Positions 9,891-18,812 are shown, counted from the first letter of the stretch. The stretch: DNA of 42,061 nt from Aliiglaciecola sp. 3_MG-2023 (GCF_030548205.1 NZ_JAUORV010000008.1:173792-215852), one strand, 5' to 3'. Notes: generated by a model not told the origin, from the letters alone. Numbers and translations are program-made.

Positions 9891-10857
9891 AGAAGACGAT
9901 ATTCAGGCTTTTATCGATGAAGTTAATAGGGTTACTGCTGGTCAAAGTTATGAGATTAGCATAAGACCTTTGTATCAGATTTCTCAACTTCTAGGCCATG
10001 CTTCCCCTAAAACCACCATGAAATATTACATGCATTTTATGGATATAGTTGCTGTTGCTGAATCAGAGCGTTGGATAGATAGTTACGTGAACTTATCTTC
10101 ATTGGCCAAACTAGGAAATTTCAGCGCGATCCAGGTGAGAAAATGGAAGCAAAGGTATAAAGGCCGAAGTGCAGTAGGGGTAGAGGTGCTTAGACGATTA
10201 TGTCTTCGAGATGGACTATTGATCGAGGCATTACCAAACATGTGCGTAAGTCACTTACCTACTTTTGAATCTATTGCTTCTGACCAGTATGCGATGATGT
10301 CTGACTTTATAAAGGTTGAGGGAATCATGCGCGATACATTTGCAAGGTATCCGCAGTTGGATGCAGCGGAGGTAAAGAATGTCAGTGATAGTAAATTTGA
10401 TAAAATTATCTCAATCTTGCAAAGAATCTCTGAAGCTCAAATTGAAAATATAAAGGGGGATATTGACTGGACTTTATCAGCTGAATCGCGAGTTAGGCAG
10501 GCTAGGAGTTTTATTCACACGCCTTTTTTCAAATCTGTTCTCACGAAGTGGATCTCACTTAAAAGTGGAAATGCTGAAGCGTTTGCAACGTTTGTGTCAA
10601 CAATGACTGAAGCAATGCAATTCGATGAATTCGTGGTGCACAAGTCTTCGCAATCCAATATCACTCTCGTTTGCAATAAACTGGAGTTAAACGTTAAGTA
10701 TTCATCGATATCAAGGGTTAAAAAGAAATGGATGCAATTGAATGAACCGTGCAAAGTGGATTTTTACAAGGATGAGTCATCCGAGCGTAGTTGGAATAAC
10801 AAGATTGCTCATATTCTGGTTATCGAAAATATTGCCCAAACACTGAGTTGTTCATAA
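9823..10857 (+). pseudogene. C-terminal part of second tyrosine recombinase plus unknown domain
   Basis: 344 codons from a TTG start, overlapping the previous frame by 68 bases. ISQLLGHASPKTTMKYYMHF (about residues 52-71) is the His/Tyr box of a tyrosine recombinase, with the nucleophile in KYY. The first Arg is in the preceding frame. No clear HxxR box is visible on either side of the frame change, so a frameshift plus a small deletion or divergence around 9840-9880 is likely. Residues 95-344 form a separate helical region including QVRKWKQRYKG, possibly a DNA-binding helix; I do not recognise the rest. It may contribute the third protein of the recombinase module. Confidence 0.55.
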
Positions 10858-10910
10858 TTTGTACAATCTGTGGTAGTGTCGCACACATTTTGAGTAACCC
10901 GAGATAAAGT

Positions 10911-11702
10911 TTGAATACATTCACCATCAAGTTAAATGAACTTCATCTGTTGGCTGATGGCGCGATTAGCGCTGACGCACATGCGATCATAGATAACCAA
11001 TTTCAAACTCTTCAAAAGCTTATTTATTTGTCTAGTGAAAGCAGTAAAGATAGTAAAACACTTGGTTATATTGCTTCGGAGGGAAAGCTTGAGTTGCGTT
11101 CATACAGCGATAACCTTGAGTTACTGGATGAAAGTGAGAGAGGGGAGGTTATTTTCAATGACCTTAAAAACTTGCTAGAGAGTGTCGATGACTATGGTGA
11201 ATTACAAACTAAAGGGCAAACGCAGAAAGCAACAGAATTAAATAAAGAGAAAAATGGTGTCCCTCGAAAGGCGTGGGAAGTTCTTCGGAAGCTTAAGTCA
11301 TCTATTCCGCTTTCTTTGTCCAAAGAATCAGCGACAGATACTATCGATATCACACCTAAACCAAAAATTCGGCACCTACCAAAGGAAAAAGGCGAGTTAA
11401 TTTATTTGGAGGATTGTTTTATCGAGAACATCGACTATTACGAAAGAGATATAATCAGTTTTGTTTATTTCGACGAAGGGACAAAGAAAAGGGGTAAAGT
11501 TGAGATAACAGAAGAGCAATTACCCCTTCTGAGTCACTATGGATTAAATAGACAGAACGTAAATATTGAAATTAACGGAAGCCTAAAAACAACTAAGGAA
11601 TATCGAGGTGTTCTTGAATCTGTTGTAGCATCTGAAAACAATGATACCATCGAGGAAGAGAGCTTGGCACTATTTGCTGACTTAGGCGACGAGGACAAGT
11701 AA
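10911..11702 (+). CDS. Hypothetical protein, last gene of the recombinase module
   Basis: 263 residues, TTG start at 10911 (GAG at 10901-10903 may serve as a weak ribosome site; no ATG fits). The protein is soluble, Lys/Glu-rich, and has a probable beta-strand-rich stretch about 155-240 (LPKEKGELIYLEDCF onward). It lies 53 bases after the third recombinase frame on the same strand. By position it matches the small fourth gene of ginABCD-like recombination modules, but I recognise no motif; a role in recombination is inferred from context only. Confidence 0.5.
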   Translation: MNTFTIKLNELHLLADGAISADAHAIIDNQFQTLQKLIYLSSESSKDSKTLGYIASEGKLELRSYSDNLELLDESERGEVIFNDLKNLLESVDDYGELQTKGQTQKATELNKEKNGVPRKAWEVLRKLKSSIPLSLSKESATDTIDITPKPKIRHLPKEKGELIYLEDCFIENIDYYERDIISFVYFDEGTKKRGKVEITEEQLPLLSHYGLNRQNVNIEINGSLKTTKEYRGVLESVVASENNDTIEEESLALFADLGDEDK

Positions 11703-11724
11703 AAAGTTGGATACTAGAGCTGTT

Positions 11725-12470
11725 TGGTACTGTCAACTTATCGACCTTATTCCAAATTGTGAGATAATCCGGACATGAAAACACCAAAATGTACTCCGGA
11801 TATCGCTACCCATCTCAGGTCAGTAGCCATGCTGTGCGGCTTTACCATCGATTTACTCTAAGTTTTCGATATGTCGAAGAGCTATTGGCAGTCATAGGGC
11901 TCACTGTCAGCTAAGAAACCATCAGAAAATGATGTCTAAAATTCGGTCAACAATACTGCAGCCAAATAAGGAAAAATAGCGGTCAGTTAGGCGATACACG
12001 GCTCTTTGACAACGTGTTCATTAAAATAAATGATGCCATTCATTATCTATGGCGGGCAGTCGATCAAGATGGCGATGAATTCGATATTCTCGTTCAAAAA
12101 CGTAAGGATAAACATGCTGCTGAGCGTTTTTTCAAAAAGTTATTAAAAGGCGAGCAAGCTGCGCCAATCAAGATAGTCACTGATAAATTGCGCAGTTATT
12201 CAGCATCAAAGAAAGAGCTGATACTCGGTGTAGAATAATCCACCCAGCATAACGAAAACACCCGATGTGAATTATATCATCAACTTCGTCGGCAACATGA
12301 GAGGCAGATGAGGAAATTTAAATCACAAGGCCAGGCTCAATGATTTCTCTTCTGTCATGGAGTGGTTAAAAATCTATTTCGGCAAGGTCGCCATTCCATT
12401 CATCCGAATTCGGTAACTTATGACTCATTTGCTATTGAAAACACGAAGACTATAATTGAAGAAACTCTGG
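11725..12470 (+). pseudogene. IS6-family transposase relic
   Basis: Read from about 11789, the translation runs GYRYPSQVSSHAVRLYHRF, then IHYLWRAVDQDGDEFDILV, KHAAERFFKKLLKG, IVTDKLRSY and ERQMRKFKSQGQAQ. This is the collinear core of an IS6 (IS26-type) DDE transposase, with the first Asp near DNVFIKI, the second in VTDKLRSY and the Glu region after it. In-frame stops occur after LTVS, after ETIRK and after LILGVE, and the C-terminal part changes frame. GGTACTGTCAAC near 11726 may be a terminal repeat; no matching right end was found. The gene is dead. Confidence 0.8.
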
Positions 12471-12486
12471 TGGAAGTGATATTCAT

Positions 12487-12642
12487 ATGCAATCTTGGGC
12501 GATAATAGGATTTATATTAATAATTGTCATTTCGTTGGCAATGATGGTGTTAACTGAAATTTTTTATCCAGTGGATAAAAGTTCTCAGGTACGTCATTTT
12601 AAAAATCCTCTTTCAGCTAAGAAGCATCACACCACGCAATAA
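12487..12642 (+). CDS. Possible small membrane protein (51 aa)
   Basis: An ATG with GGAAG about 10 bases upstream opens 51 codons. Residues 4-23 are a strongly hydrophobic segment (AIIGFILIIVISLAMMVLTE), followed by a short polar tail ending KKHHTTQ. It lies directly after the IS6 relic. Composition is that of a single-pass membrane peptide, but there is no homology evidence and it could be chance. Confidence 0.3.
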   Translation: MQSWAIIGFILIIVISLAMMVLTEIFYPVDKSSQVRHFKNPLSAKKHHTTQ

Positions 12643-12828
12643 CTTCAACTACAGCATCTCTCTCCAAGCCAAATATCGCCTTTGTGCCATTTTTAGAAGC
12701 TGAACTGAAGTGATCTGCTTTAATTAAACAGGACACTTTAATAATGGAATATAATCCAAGTATTGAGGTGTTAAAGGAACGTATCAGGTTCGACAATATG
12801 TTCTATAGCAGCATCTAAATTATATTGG

Positions 12829-13494
12829 TCAAAAATGGTCATGAGATAATGTTCCCACCATGCTTAAAGCAGTCTTAGTATCACCTTTACGCAATGTGCT
12901 TAAAATTGAGTCACCATCAAATTCTTCTAGAGGTAGTTCAATTTTGGTGCAGGCATCTACACCATCTACACCACTTTCAATAAATTTCAGGAGTACATCT
13001 TCAAGGCCAGATAATGGTTTTTTACCTTTAAATTGCCAGGCTGGAAGCATTAACTTTTTATCATCCTTGTAGCCTGCATACTTAAATGCCTTAACCCATG
13101 ACTTAATAGTGTTTACTGCTTGCCCAGTGTGTTTTTTAACTTCAAATACTGTCAACATTTGCTCGTTATCTAGCTGTTGAAATTCTTCAAACTCTATTTT
13201 TTGAGGAAGGTAATTTGGAGTTCTATTAGTTGAGATATTTGCATCCCTAATGAATGACATTAAAAACTCTTCAGGCGATGTATCCTTTTTTTCAAGGGTC
13301 AAAAGCCTTTCTGTTTTCTCTATCCATCCGATTTTATTATCTACCGCATAAAAATGTTCGATTAAAATGTTTACCTTTTGATTAAGCACATCACGAAGCA
13401 ACTGCTTGTATGGTTCAGCCTGCTGGTTGGATTGATTTTTGGGTACATTTTCATTCTTTATTTGAGCTGTCGATGAATGACGGTCTTCTAACAC
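12829..13494 (-). CDS. Hypothetical protein, possible DNA-binding regulator
   Basis: 221 residues from a GTG start with GGAG seven bases upstream. The N-terminal ~35 residues are polar and low in order. The middle is helical and charged. Residues about 118-165 (VFEVKKHTGQAVNTIKSWVKAF, then LMLPAWQFKG and GLEDVLLKFIE) could form a helix-turn-helix followed by a segment faintly like the LPAWQF...GL motif of Xre/ParS-type antitoxin C-termini. That resemblance is weak. A cluster of TGACAT/ATGTCA half-sites lies 70-115 bases upstream, consistent with autoregulation. No partner toxin is visible next to it. Confidence 0.5.
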   Translation of the reverse strand: MLEDRHSSTAQIKNENVPKNQSNQQAEPYKQLLRDVLNQKVNILIEHFYAVDNKIGWIEKTERLLTLEKKDTSPEEFLMSFIRDANISTNRTPNYLPQKIEFEEFQQLDNEQMLTVFEVKKHTGQAVNTIKSWVKAFKYAGYKDDKKLMLPAWQFKGKKPLSGLEDVLLKFIESGVDGVDACTKIELPLEEFDGDSILSTLRKGDTKTALSMVGTLSHDHF

Positions 13495-13566
13495 TATTAT
13501 TCTCCAGTCGCACTATAGTTAATTCGAATACGTCTTAAAAATACGCCAAGCTTTATTTTGTGTCAA

Positions 13567-13608
13567 TGACATGTCAGTGGCGCTTATTCGCATGTCACTG
13601 ATATGTCA
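13567..13608 (-). promoter_or_regulatory. Operator-like dyad upstream of the 13494 gene
   Basis: GACATGTCAGTG (13568-13579) and CACTGATATGTC (13596-13607) form a 12-base inverted repeat with one mismatch. Within it TGACATGTCA is itself a palindrome, and ATGTCA recurs at 13571, 13592 and 13603. Spacing and symmetry fit dimers of a repressor. The gene reading away to the left starts at 13494. A small reading frame starts to the right at 13666. Confidence 0.5.
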
Positions 13609-13665
13609 TTTGTGTGTTGAGTTTTTGTTTTACAATCAGTTTGCCATATGTTTCGGGTGGGGTTG

Positions 13666-13907
13666 ATGAAAAATTCTGATGAGTTATATAAAAATAATGA
13701 CTGGCAGCTGAGTAACAAAAACGGTTCGACGAGTGGCAGTTGCCAAACAATTAAAATGGCTGGTTTTAGTCATTAAAGCTTGGTAGCCATACTTCTGTTT
13801 CTAATTTAACAGTGTCTATTGGTTTAGGGGAAGATCATACCCCGTTGTCGCAATACCTGCAGCAAAAAATTTCAATACAGAAATACGAGAAATATTCTCA
13901 TCCATAA
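13666..13907 (+). pseudogene. Small broken reading frame (36 aa plus frame-shifted tail)
   Basis: ATG at 13666, four bases after GGGG (13658-13661), opens 36 codons ending at 13776. Just after the stop, a shifted frame (from about 13776) gives KLGSHTSVSNLTVSIG and continues to a stop at 13907, with similar Ser/Gly-rich composition. The two parts may be one decayed gene, divergent from the 12829-13494 gene. No family recognised; coding potential is weak. Confidence 0.25.
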
Positions 13908-13936
13908 TTGTGACTTACTTAAATTAACATCGACAA

Positions 13937-14160
13937 TCCAAAATATTGCACAAATTGTAAACAATAAACATAATTGTTTCTTATCTTATTATTAATAAAT
14001 TAATCATAGATAAAGCATCATTTATAAATATCCCCCCCCTAAGATAATAACTATCAACATTTACTTTTATAGGTACAAATCACTCAAATTTTTGATCTTT
14101 CATAAAAATAAATGTTTAATATAGGTTTAATTGTGTGTAATTTGTTGTATATTGGGTGGT
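13937..14160 (+). promoter_or_regulatory. Leader of the first catabolic operon with two operator-like sites
   Basis: The region between 13908 and 14239 holds no gene. Site one (13941-13958, reverse strand) reads AATTTGTGCAATATTT. Site two (14129-14142) reads AATTGTGTGTAATT. Both resemble AATTGTGTGCAATATTT before the TonB receptor (24802) and AATTGTGTGTGATATTT at 36303. The core ATTG-TGTG-CAAT is an inverted repeat of the kind bound by FCD-type GntR regulators. TTGTTGTAT and TATATT downstream may be promoter elements, but I cannot fix the start. A C7 run lies near 14032. Confidence 0.45.
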
Positions 14161-14239
14161 ATGTTGTTGCTCTATATTTATTTAACCAATAAACTTTGCC
14201 ATTAAATCGTTAAATTTTATTTGGTTTTGAAGGAATTAT

Positions 14240-15394
14240 ATGAAAATTATAAATATAAAAGCCTATGGTTTTTGGGCTGGTTTCAGAAATGTTTGTTTAG
14301 TTAAAGTTGAGACAAATGACGGTTTCTACGGTTGGGGGGAATCAGGTTTGTCTGGACGCGAGCAAGCAGTAATAAGCACTATTGAGCATTTTAAAGAATT
14401 TTTGATAGGTAAAAACCCAATGCATATAGGTGCCCTTTGGCAGGAGATGTACAGGGGACAATATTTTGAAGGAGGTCGAGTACTTGCCGCTGCAATATCA
14501 GCAATTGATATCGCATTACATGATTTAGTAGGTAAAGCCCTAAATGTTCCAGTTCATCAATTATTAGGTGGTAAGCAAAGAAAGCATATTCCTTTATTTG
14601 CAACAGCAGTACAAACTATGGGTCCTGAACTCATTGATGAGATGCTACAACTTAAATCACAAGGATGGGATGTTATTAGAGCAACAACAGGTGTTCATGG
14701 AAATCCAAGAAAGCCAGAGTTATTTGAGCCTCGTCAATCAATTATAGAAGCTTCAACTTGGTTAACTAAAGCAAGAGACGCTTTAGGCAGTGAAGTTACT
14801 TTAGGCATTGATTATCACCATCGCTTATCTGTGCCTGAAACTGTTTCATTACTTCAACGTATGCCAATAGGTACTTTAGACTTTATTGAAGAGCCTATTC
14901 GAGATCAGTCTCCACAGGCATATAAAAGCTTAAGAAGTATGTGTGATGTACCTTTTGCAATCGGGGAAGAATTTACCAGTAAATGGGATTTTTCCCCTTA
15001 TACCGAAAGTGCATTAACTAATTTTGCTCGTATTGATATATGCAATGCAGGCGGTTTTACAGAAGGCATGAAAATAGCAGCAATGTGTGAAACCCACTAT
15101 ATAGACATGATGCCTCATAATCCTCTTAGTCCTGTGTGTGCTGCTGCATCAATCCATTTTTGTGCAGCCATTAGCAACATGACTTGGTTAGAATTACCTC
15201 CTTATGATGGCGACATGAGTGATTACGACAAATTCTTTATTGGACGTCCTATAGTTGTTAATAATGTATTTAAAGTTCCAGACTCTCCAGGTTTAGGTAT
15301 CGATGTTAATGAGTCCCTCATTAAAGACCTTTCATTCAAATATTGGGAACCACCTCGTCTGCACAAAAACGATGGTTCTTATACAAACTGGTAG
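14240..15394 (+). CDS. Enolase-superfamily sugar-acid dehydratase, galactonate-dehydratase-like
   Basis: 384 residues, close to E. coli DgoD (382). The mandelate-racemase fold is evident: an N-terminal capping domain (1-120) and a barrel with metal ligands in GIDYHHR (Asp), FIEEP (Glu) and AIGEEF (Glu). A catalytic His follows two residues after the Asp, and another lies in MPHNPLSP. The C-terminal RLHKNDGSYTNW parallels the conserved tail of galactonate dehydratases. It would dehydrate D-galactonate, or a related aldonate, to 2-keto-3-deoxygalactonate in the cytoplasm. First gene of an operon with the MFS transporter (21 bases on) and the aldolase. Substrate is inferred from family and from the KDGal kinase nearby. 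Confidence 0.75.
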   Translation: MKIINIKAYGFWAGFRNVCLVKVETNDGFYGWGESGLSGREQAVISTIEHFKEFLIGKNPMHIGALWQEMYRGQYFEGGRVLAAAISAIDIALHDLVGKALNVPVHQLLGGKQRKHIPLFATAVQTMGPELIDEMLQLKSQGWDVIRATTGVHGNPRKPELFEPRQSIIEASTWLTKARDALGSEVTLGIDYHHRLSVPETVSLLQRMPIGTLDFIEEPIRDQSPQAYKSLRSMCDVPFAIGEEFTSKWDFSPYTESALTNFARIDICNAGGFTEGMKIAAMCETHYIDMMPHNPLSPVCAAASIHFCAAISNMTWLELPPYDGDMSDYDKFFIGRPIVVNNVFKVPDSPGLGIDVNESLIKDLSFKYWEPPRLHKNDGSYTNW

Positions 15395-15415
15395 ATGAAT
15401 TAGGGGGCAATTTTT

Positions 15416-16729
15416 ATGATAACTAATGAGCAAACTACATCAATGAAAAAATTAAATAAGCCAACAAGAAAACGATTTCAAATATTAGCATTAATATTCA
15501 TAAGTGTTGTGATTAATTATATGGATAGAACTAATTTATCCGTCGCTGCTGCCGCATTATCTGATGAATTAAGCTTAAGCGCTATTCAAATGGGGCTCTT
15601 ATTTTCTGCTTTTGGCTGGACATATTCTATTTTACAAATTCCTGGTGGTATGGCCGTGGATTTAGTAAAAACACGTTTATTATACCCTTTCATATTAACT
15701 GCTTGGTCATTGGCTACATTAGTGCAGGGATTTGTATCATCTTTTTCTGCATTGATTGGTTGTCGGCTTGCCATTGGAGTATTCGAGGCGCCCTCTTACC
15801 CTTGTAATAACAAAATAGTGACCGCATGGTTTCCTGAAAATGAAAGAGCGTCAGCGATTGCTGTTTATACTTCTGGACAATTTATCGGTTTAGCTTTTCT
15901 TATGCCCGTCTTAGCGCTTATTCAAAATAGTTTTGGTTGGAGAGGTTTATTTATTATTTCGGGGGGGGGCGGTATTCTTTGGGCCTTTATTTGGTATGTC
16001 TTTTATCGTGATCCCCAAGACCATAATTCAATTAACATAGAAGAATTAGCACTAATTGAAGGTAAACAAACGGAGCAACCAAAAGAGCCTAAGAAAAAAT
16101 ATACGAAAGATGATTTTAAATCAGTTTTTACAAACAAAAAACTATGGGGTATTTACATAGCTCAATTCTGTGTAGGTGGAATACTCATGTTTTTCTTAAC
16201 ATGGTTTCCAACTTACCTTGTTGAATATCGAGGATTAGATTTTATTAAATCTGGGTTTTTAGCATCTGTACCATTTTTAGCTGCTTTTTGCGGTGTATTG
16301 ATTTCTGGGTTTACCTCAGACTACCTAGTAAAAAAAGGCGTTTCTAAAGAATTTTCTCGCAAGGCGCCTATCGTTATAGGAATGGCTTTATCAACCTGTA
16401 TTGTTGGCGCAAATTACACTAATGATACTTTTTGGGTTATCACTTTTTTATCTATTGCTTTTTTTGGTAATGGTTTAGCTTCAATTACGTGGGTGTTTGT
16501 ATCTTTATTAGCCCCTAAAAACTTGGTTGGTTTAGTTGGAGGGTGTTTCAACGCAATTAGTGGCCTTTCGGCAGTATGTATTCCTGTAATTATTGGACTA
16601 CTCGTTAACGATGGCGATTTTAAACCAGCGCTTATATTTATTGCAGGCTTAGCCGTTGTAGGCTCATGCTCTTATCTTTTTCTTGTTGGAAAAATTGAGC
16701 AAATAGAGACCGTTTCAACCCCCAATTAA
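15416..16729 (+). CDS. MFS transporter, anion:cation symporter (galactonate/hexuronate-like)
   Basis: 437 residues with about 12 predicted membrane helices. NYMDRTNLSVAAAAL after the first helix is the ACS-family signature shared with DgoT, ExuT and glucarate transporters; a central cytoplasmic loop (about 200-235) carries PKKKYTKDDF. An internal Met at codon 9 is an alternative start. It is placed between a sugar-acid dehydratase and an aldolase, so uptake of a sugar acid such as galactonate is likely. A run of nine G (15961-15969) lies inside the coding region (ISGGGG) and would make the gene prone to slippage. Confidence 0.85.
   Translation: MITNEQTTSMKKLNKPTRKRFQILALIFISVVINYMDRTNLSVAAAALSDELSLSAIQMGLLFSAFGWTYSILQIPGGMAVDLVKTRLLYPFILTAWSLATLVQGFVSSFSALIGCRLAIGVFEAPSYPCNNKIVTAWFPENERASAIAVYTSGQFIGLAFLMPVLALIQNSFGWRGLFIISGGGGILWAFIWYVFYRDPQDHNSINIEELALIEGKQTEQPKEPKKKYTKDDFKSVFTNKKLWGIYIAQFCVGGILMFFLTWFPTYLVEYRGLDFIKSGFLASVPFLAAFCGVLISGFTSDYLVKKGVSKEFSRKAPIVIGMALSTCIVGANYTNDTFWVITFLSIAFFGNGLASITWVFVSLLAPKNLVGLVGGCFNAISGLSAVCIPVIIGLLVNDGDFKPALIFIAGLAVVGSCSYLFLVGKIEQIETVSTPN
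15961..15969 (+). repeat. G9 homopolymer inside the transporter gene
   Basis: Nine consecutive G encode part of a Gly4 turn (TCG GGG GGG GGC GGT). The run is long for a low-GC gene. Loss or gain of one base would truncate the transporter. Whether it is variable cannot be judged from one sequence. Confidence 0.9.
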
Positions 16730-16779
16730 TACCAAAGTTAGTGTGAAAATTAAGTTTAATCTCTATTTTAGGATGCACA

Positions 16780-17442
16780 ATGAGTAAAAAACGAAATGAC
16801 GAAGATAAACTGAGAGCCAATACAGCTGAGAAAATAGCTGCTAGTCAACTTGTTGCTATTATTCGTTTACCCCATCAGAGTGAGGTGACTAATGTTGTTC
16901 AATGTTTAGTGATTGGCGGTGTGAGTACACTTGAAATCACGTCAAATACACCAGGATTTGCAACAGAAATAACTAGCGCAAGAGAAAAACACCCCAACGT
17001 TTTGATTGGCGCAGGCACGATCATTAATTCAACATTAGCTAAAGAAGCTATTAAAGCTGGCGCACAATTTTTAGTAACACCAAATACCGAAAAATCCGTA
17101 ATAAAAACAGCGCATAAACATGGCATTCCGGTATTAATGGGGGCATTGACACCAACCGATATTGCTAACTGTATCAAGTATAAAGCTGATTTTATAAAAG
17201 TTTTTCCTGCTGGTTCTTTAGGTCTAACTTACTTTAAAGGCTTGCAAGGCCCTTTTTCAAATACCCATCTCATGCCAGTTGGAGGGGTTAACATTAACAA
17301 CATTGAAGAGTGGTTTGAAGCCGGTGCCATCGGTGTGGGTGTGGGTAACGATCTAACACGTGCTGCAAACACAGTTGCAGAACAAAAAACATTGATTGAA
17401 TTAGTAAAAAAATATGTTTCTAAATTACCTAAAAACAAATAA
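16780..17442 (+). CDS. 2-keto-3-deoxy-6-phosphogluconate/-galactonate aldolase
   Basis: 220 residues of class I KDPG aldolase type. The Schiff-base Lys is K140 in FIKVFPAG. Other landmarks are VAIIRL, the catalytic Glu in GVSTLEITSNTPG (E52), LIGAGT, FLVTPNT and the phosphate-binding MPVGGVN. It cleaves 2-keto-3-deoxy-6-phospho sugar acids to pyruvate and glyceraldehyde-3-phosphate. Eda (gluconate) and DgoA (galactonate) cannot be told apart here. The neighbouring KDGal kinase and galactonate-type dehydratase favour the galactonate substrate, while the KduD-like enzyme suggests the gluconate isomer is also formed. Confidence 0.85.
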   Translation: MSKKRNDEDKLRANTAEKIAASQLVAIIRLPHQSEVTNVVQCLVIGGVSTLEITSNTPGFATEITSAREKHPNVLIGAGTIINSTLAKEAIKAGAQFLVTPNTEKSVIKTAHKHGIPVLMGALTPTDIANCIKYKADFIKVFPAGSLGLTYFKGLQGPFSNTHLMPVGGVNINNIEEWFEAGAIGVGVGNDLTRAANTVAEQKTLIELVKKYVSKLPKNK

Positions 17443-17688
17443 GTAATCGACCTCTAGCTAGTTTAGTTGATCATTAGAAAAATTAGGTAACGTAAAATAC
17501 GTAACTAGTTATTCAATATATCGCAACATCTTATGATCGCAAGGACAATAATTGGTATGAGATAGTCTCATACTTAACTGATTTGTGAGATGTCCTAATA
17601 ACTAAAAGTGAACTTTTAAAAAAAGCCTTTAGTGAAAGTTATTAATAATCAATTATTTAAATAACATAGGCTTATGATGGATTTATTA
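17443..17688 (+). promoter_or_regulatory. Leader of the second catabolic operon with a strong dyad
   Basis: No gene. GTATGAGA (17555-17562), TAG, TCTCATAC (17566-17573) is a perfect 8-bp inverted repeat with 3-base spacer, typical of a dimeric repressor site. A second, weaker dyad ACGTA-AAA-TACGT is near 17488-17500. The separate leader suggests the genes from 17689 on are transcribed apart from the 14240-17442 operon. Confidence 0.5.
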
Positions 17689-18801
17689 ATGAATATTACC
17701 CCCAATAAAATAAAAACATTAGCAATTGAATATTATCAAGTGCCTTTAGCTGAAATATTGTCTGATGCTAAGCACGGCGATCACACTCACTTTGAACTAA
17801 TTCTTTGTAAGGTCGGCTGTGAAGATGGAACTGAAGGTGTTGGCTATACCTACACTGGCGGAAAAGGCGGTCGGGCTATTTATTCTCTTTTAAATGATGA
17901 GTTTAAACCTTTGCTCTTGAATCAAGACGCTTCTCAAATTGAAAATATTTGGGACGAAATGGAGTGGCACTTACATTATGTCGGTCGCGGTGGTTTAGTC
18001 AGTTTTGCTATGTCTGCAGTCGATATCGCTTTATGGGATGTGCGTTGTAAACGTTTAAATAAACCGCTTTGGCAAGTAGCTGGTGGCGCAAATAATACAA
18101 CGGCATGTTACGCCGGTGGTATTGATCTTAACTTTTCGCAAGACAAGCTATTAAGCAACATTCAAGGTTACCTTAATAAAGGTTTTAAAGCTGTTAAAAT
18201 TAAGGTAGGTAAAGAGAATTACCTTGAAGATGTTGAGCGTGTTGCTGCGGTTAGAGATCTTATCGGTTCTGATGTTGTATTTATGGTAGATGCAAACTAT
18301 TCGTTATCGGTAGAACAAGCCATTGTTTTTGGTAAAGCAATTGAACAATACAATATTACGTGGTTTGAAGAGCCCACAATACCTGACGATTATTTAGGCT
18401 TCGCCAAAATTGCAGACAATATTAATATTCCACTCGCAATGGGCGAAAATTTACATACAACACATGAATTTGGTTATGCCATCGCACAAGCTAAGTTGAG
18501 CTTTTTACAACCCGATGCTTCAAACATTGGTGGTATTACTGGATTTTTAAGGGTTGCAAAAATGGCTAAGGAAAATAACTTACCTCTATGTAGCCATGGT
18601 ATGCATGAATTACATGTGTCTTTGTTAGCTTCTCAAGCTCACTCAGGCTACTTAGAAGTACATTCGTTTCCAATCGATCAATACACAAAGCATCCTCTTC
18701 AGTTAGATGAAAATGGAAGAGCTATTGCTCCAGATGTAGCAGGAACAGGCGTTGTATTCGACGACGCGTTACTTGGTCAATATTTAATTAAACATTCTTA
18801 A
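17689..18801 (+). CDS. Putative 3,6-anhydrogalactonate cycloisomerase (enolase superfamily)
   Basis: 370 residues from ATG 17689, chosen over 17674 because it matches the family's N-terminus (MNITPNKIKT). The region ILSDAKHGDHTHFELI, then GYTYTGGKGG and HYVGRGG, closely matches what I remember of the 3,6-anhydro-L-galactonate cycloisomerase of Vibrio sp. EJY3. Catalytic elements are AVKIKVG (KxK), MVDANYSL (Asp), WFEEP (Glu), MGEN (Glu) and CSHGMHELH (His). The enzyme opens the anhydro ring to give 2-keto-3-deoxy-galactonate. It is followed by two dehydrogenases and an aldehyde dehydrogenase, the set needed for anhydrogalactose breakdown. A D-anhydrogalactonate (carrageenan) substrate is not excluded. 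Confidence 0.75.
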   Translation: MNITPNKIKTLAIEYYQVPLAEILSDAKHGDHTHFELILCKVGCEDGTEGVGYTYTGGKGGRAIYSLLNDEFKPLLLNQDASQIENIWDEMEWHLHYVGRGGLVSFAMSAVDIALWDVRCKRLNKPLWQVAGGANNTTACYAGGIDLNFSQDKLLSNIQGYLNKGFKAVKIKVGKENYLEDVERVAAVRDLIGSDVVFMVDANYSLSVEQAIVFGKAIEQYNITWFEEPTIPDDYLGFAKIADNINIPLAMGENLHTTHEFGYAIAQAKLSFLQPDASNIGGITGFLRVAKMAKENNLPLCSHGMHELHVSLLASQAHSGYLEVHSFPIDQYTKHPLQLDENGRAIAPDVAGTGVVFDDALLGQYLIKHS

Positions 18802-18812
18802 GGGTAAAAAAA

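Noticed and set aside
12014-12238. Apparent 74-aa protein
   Set aside because: It is an internal piece of the IS6 transposase pseudogene, not a gene of its own.
12733-12820. Short frame starting MEYNPSIEVLKERI
   Set aside because: Only 24 codons, no family match, inside a relic zone.
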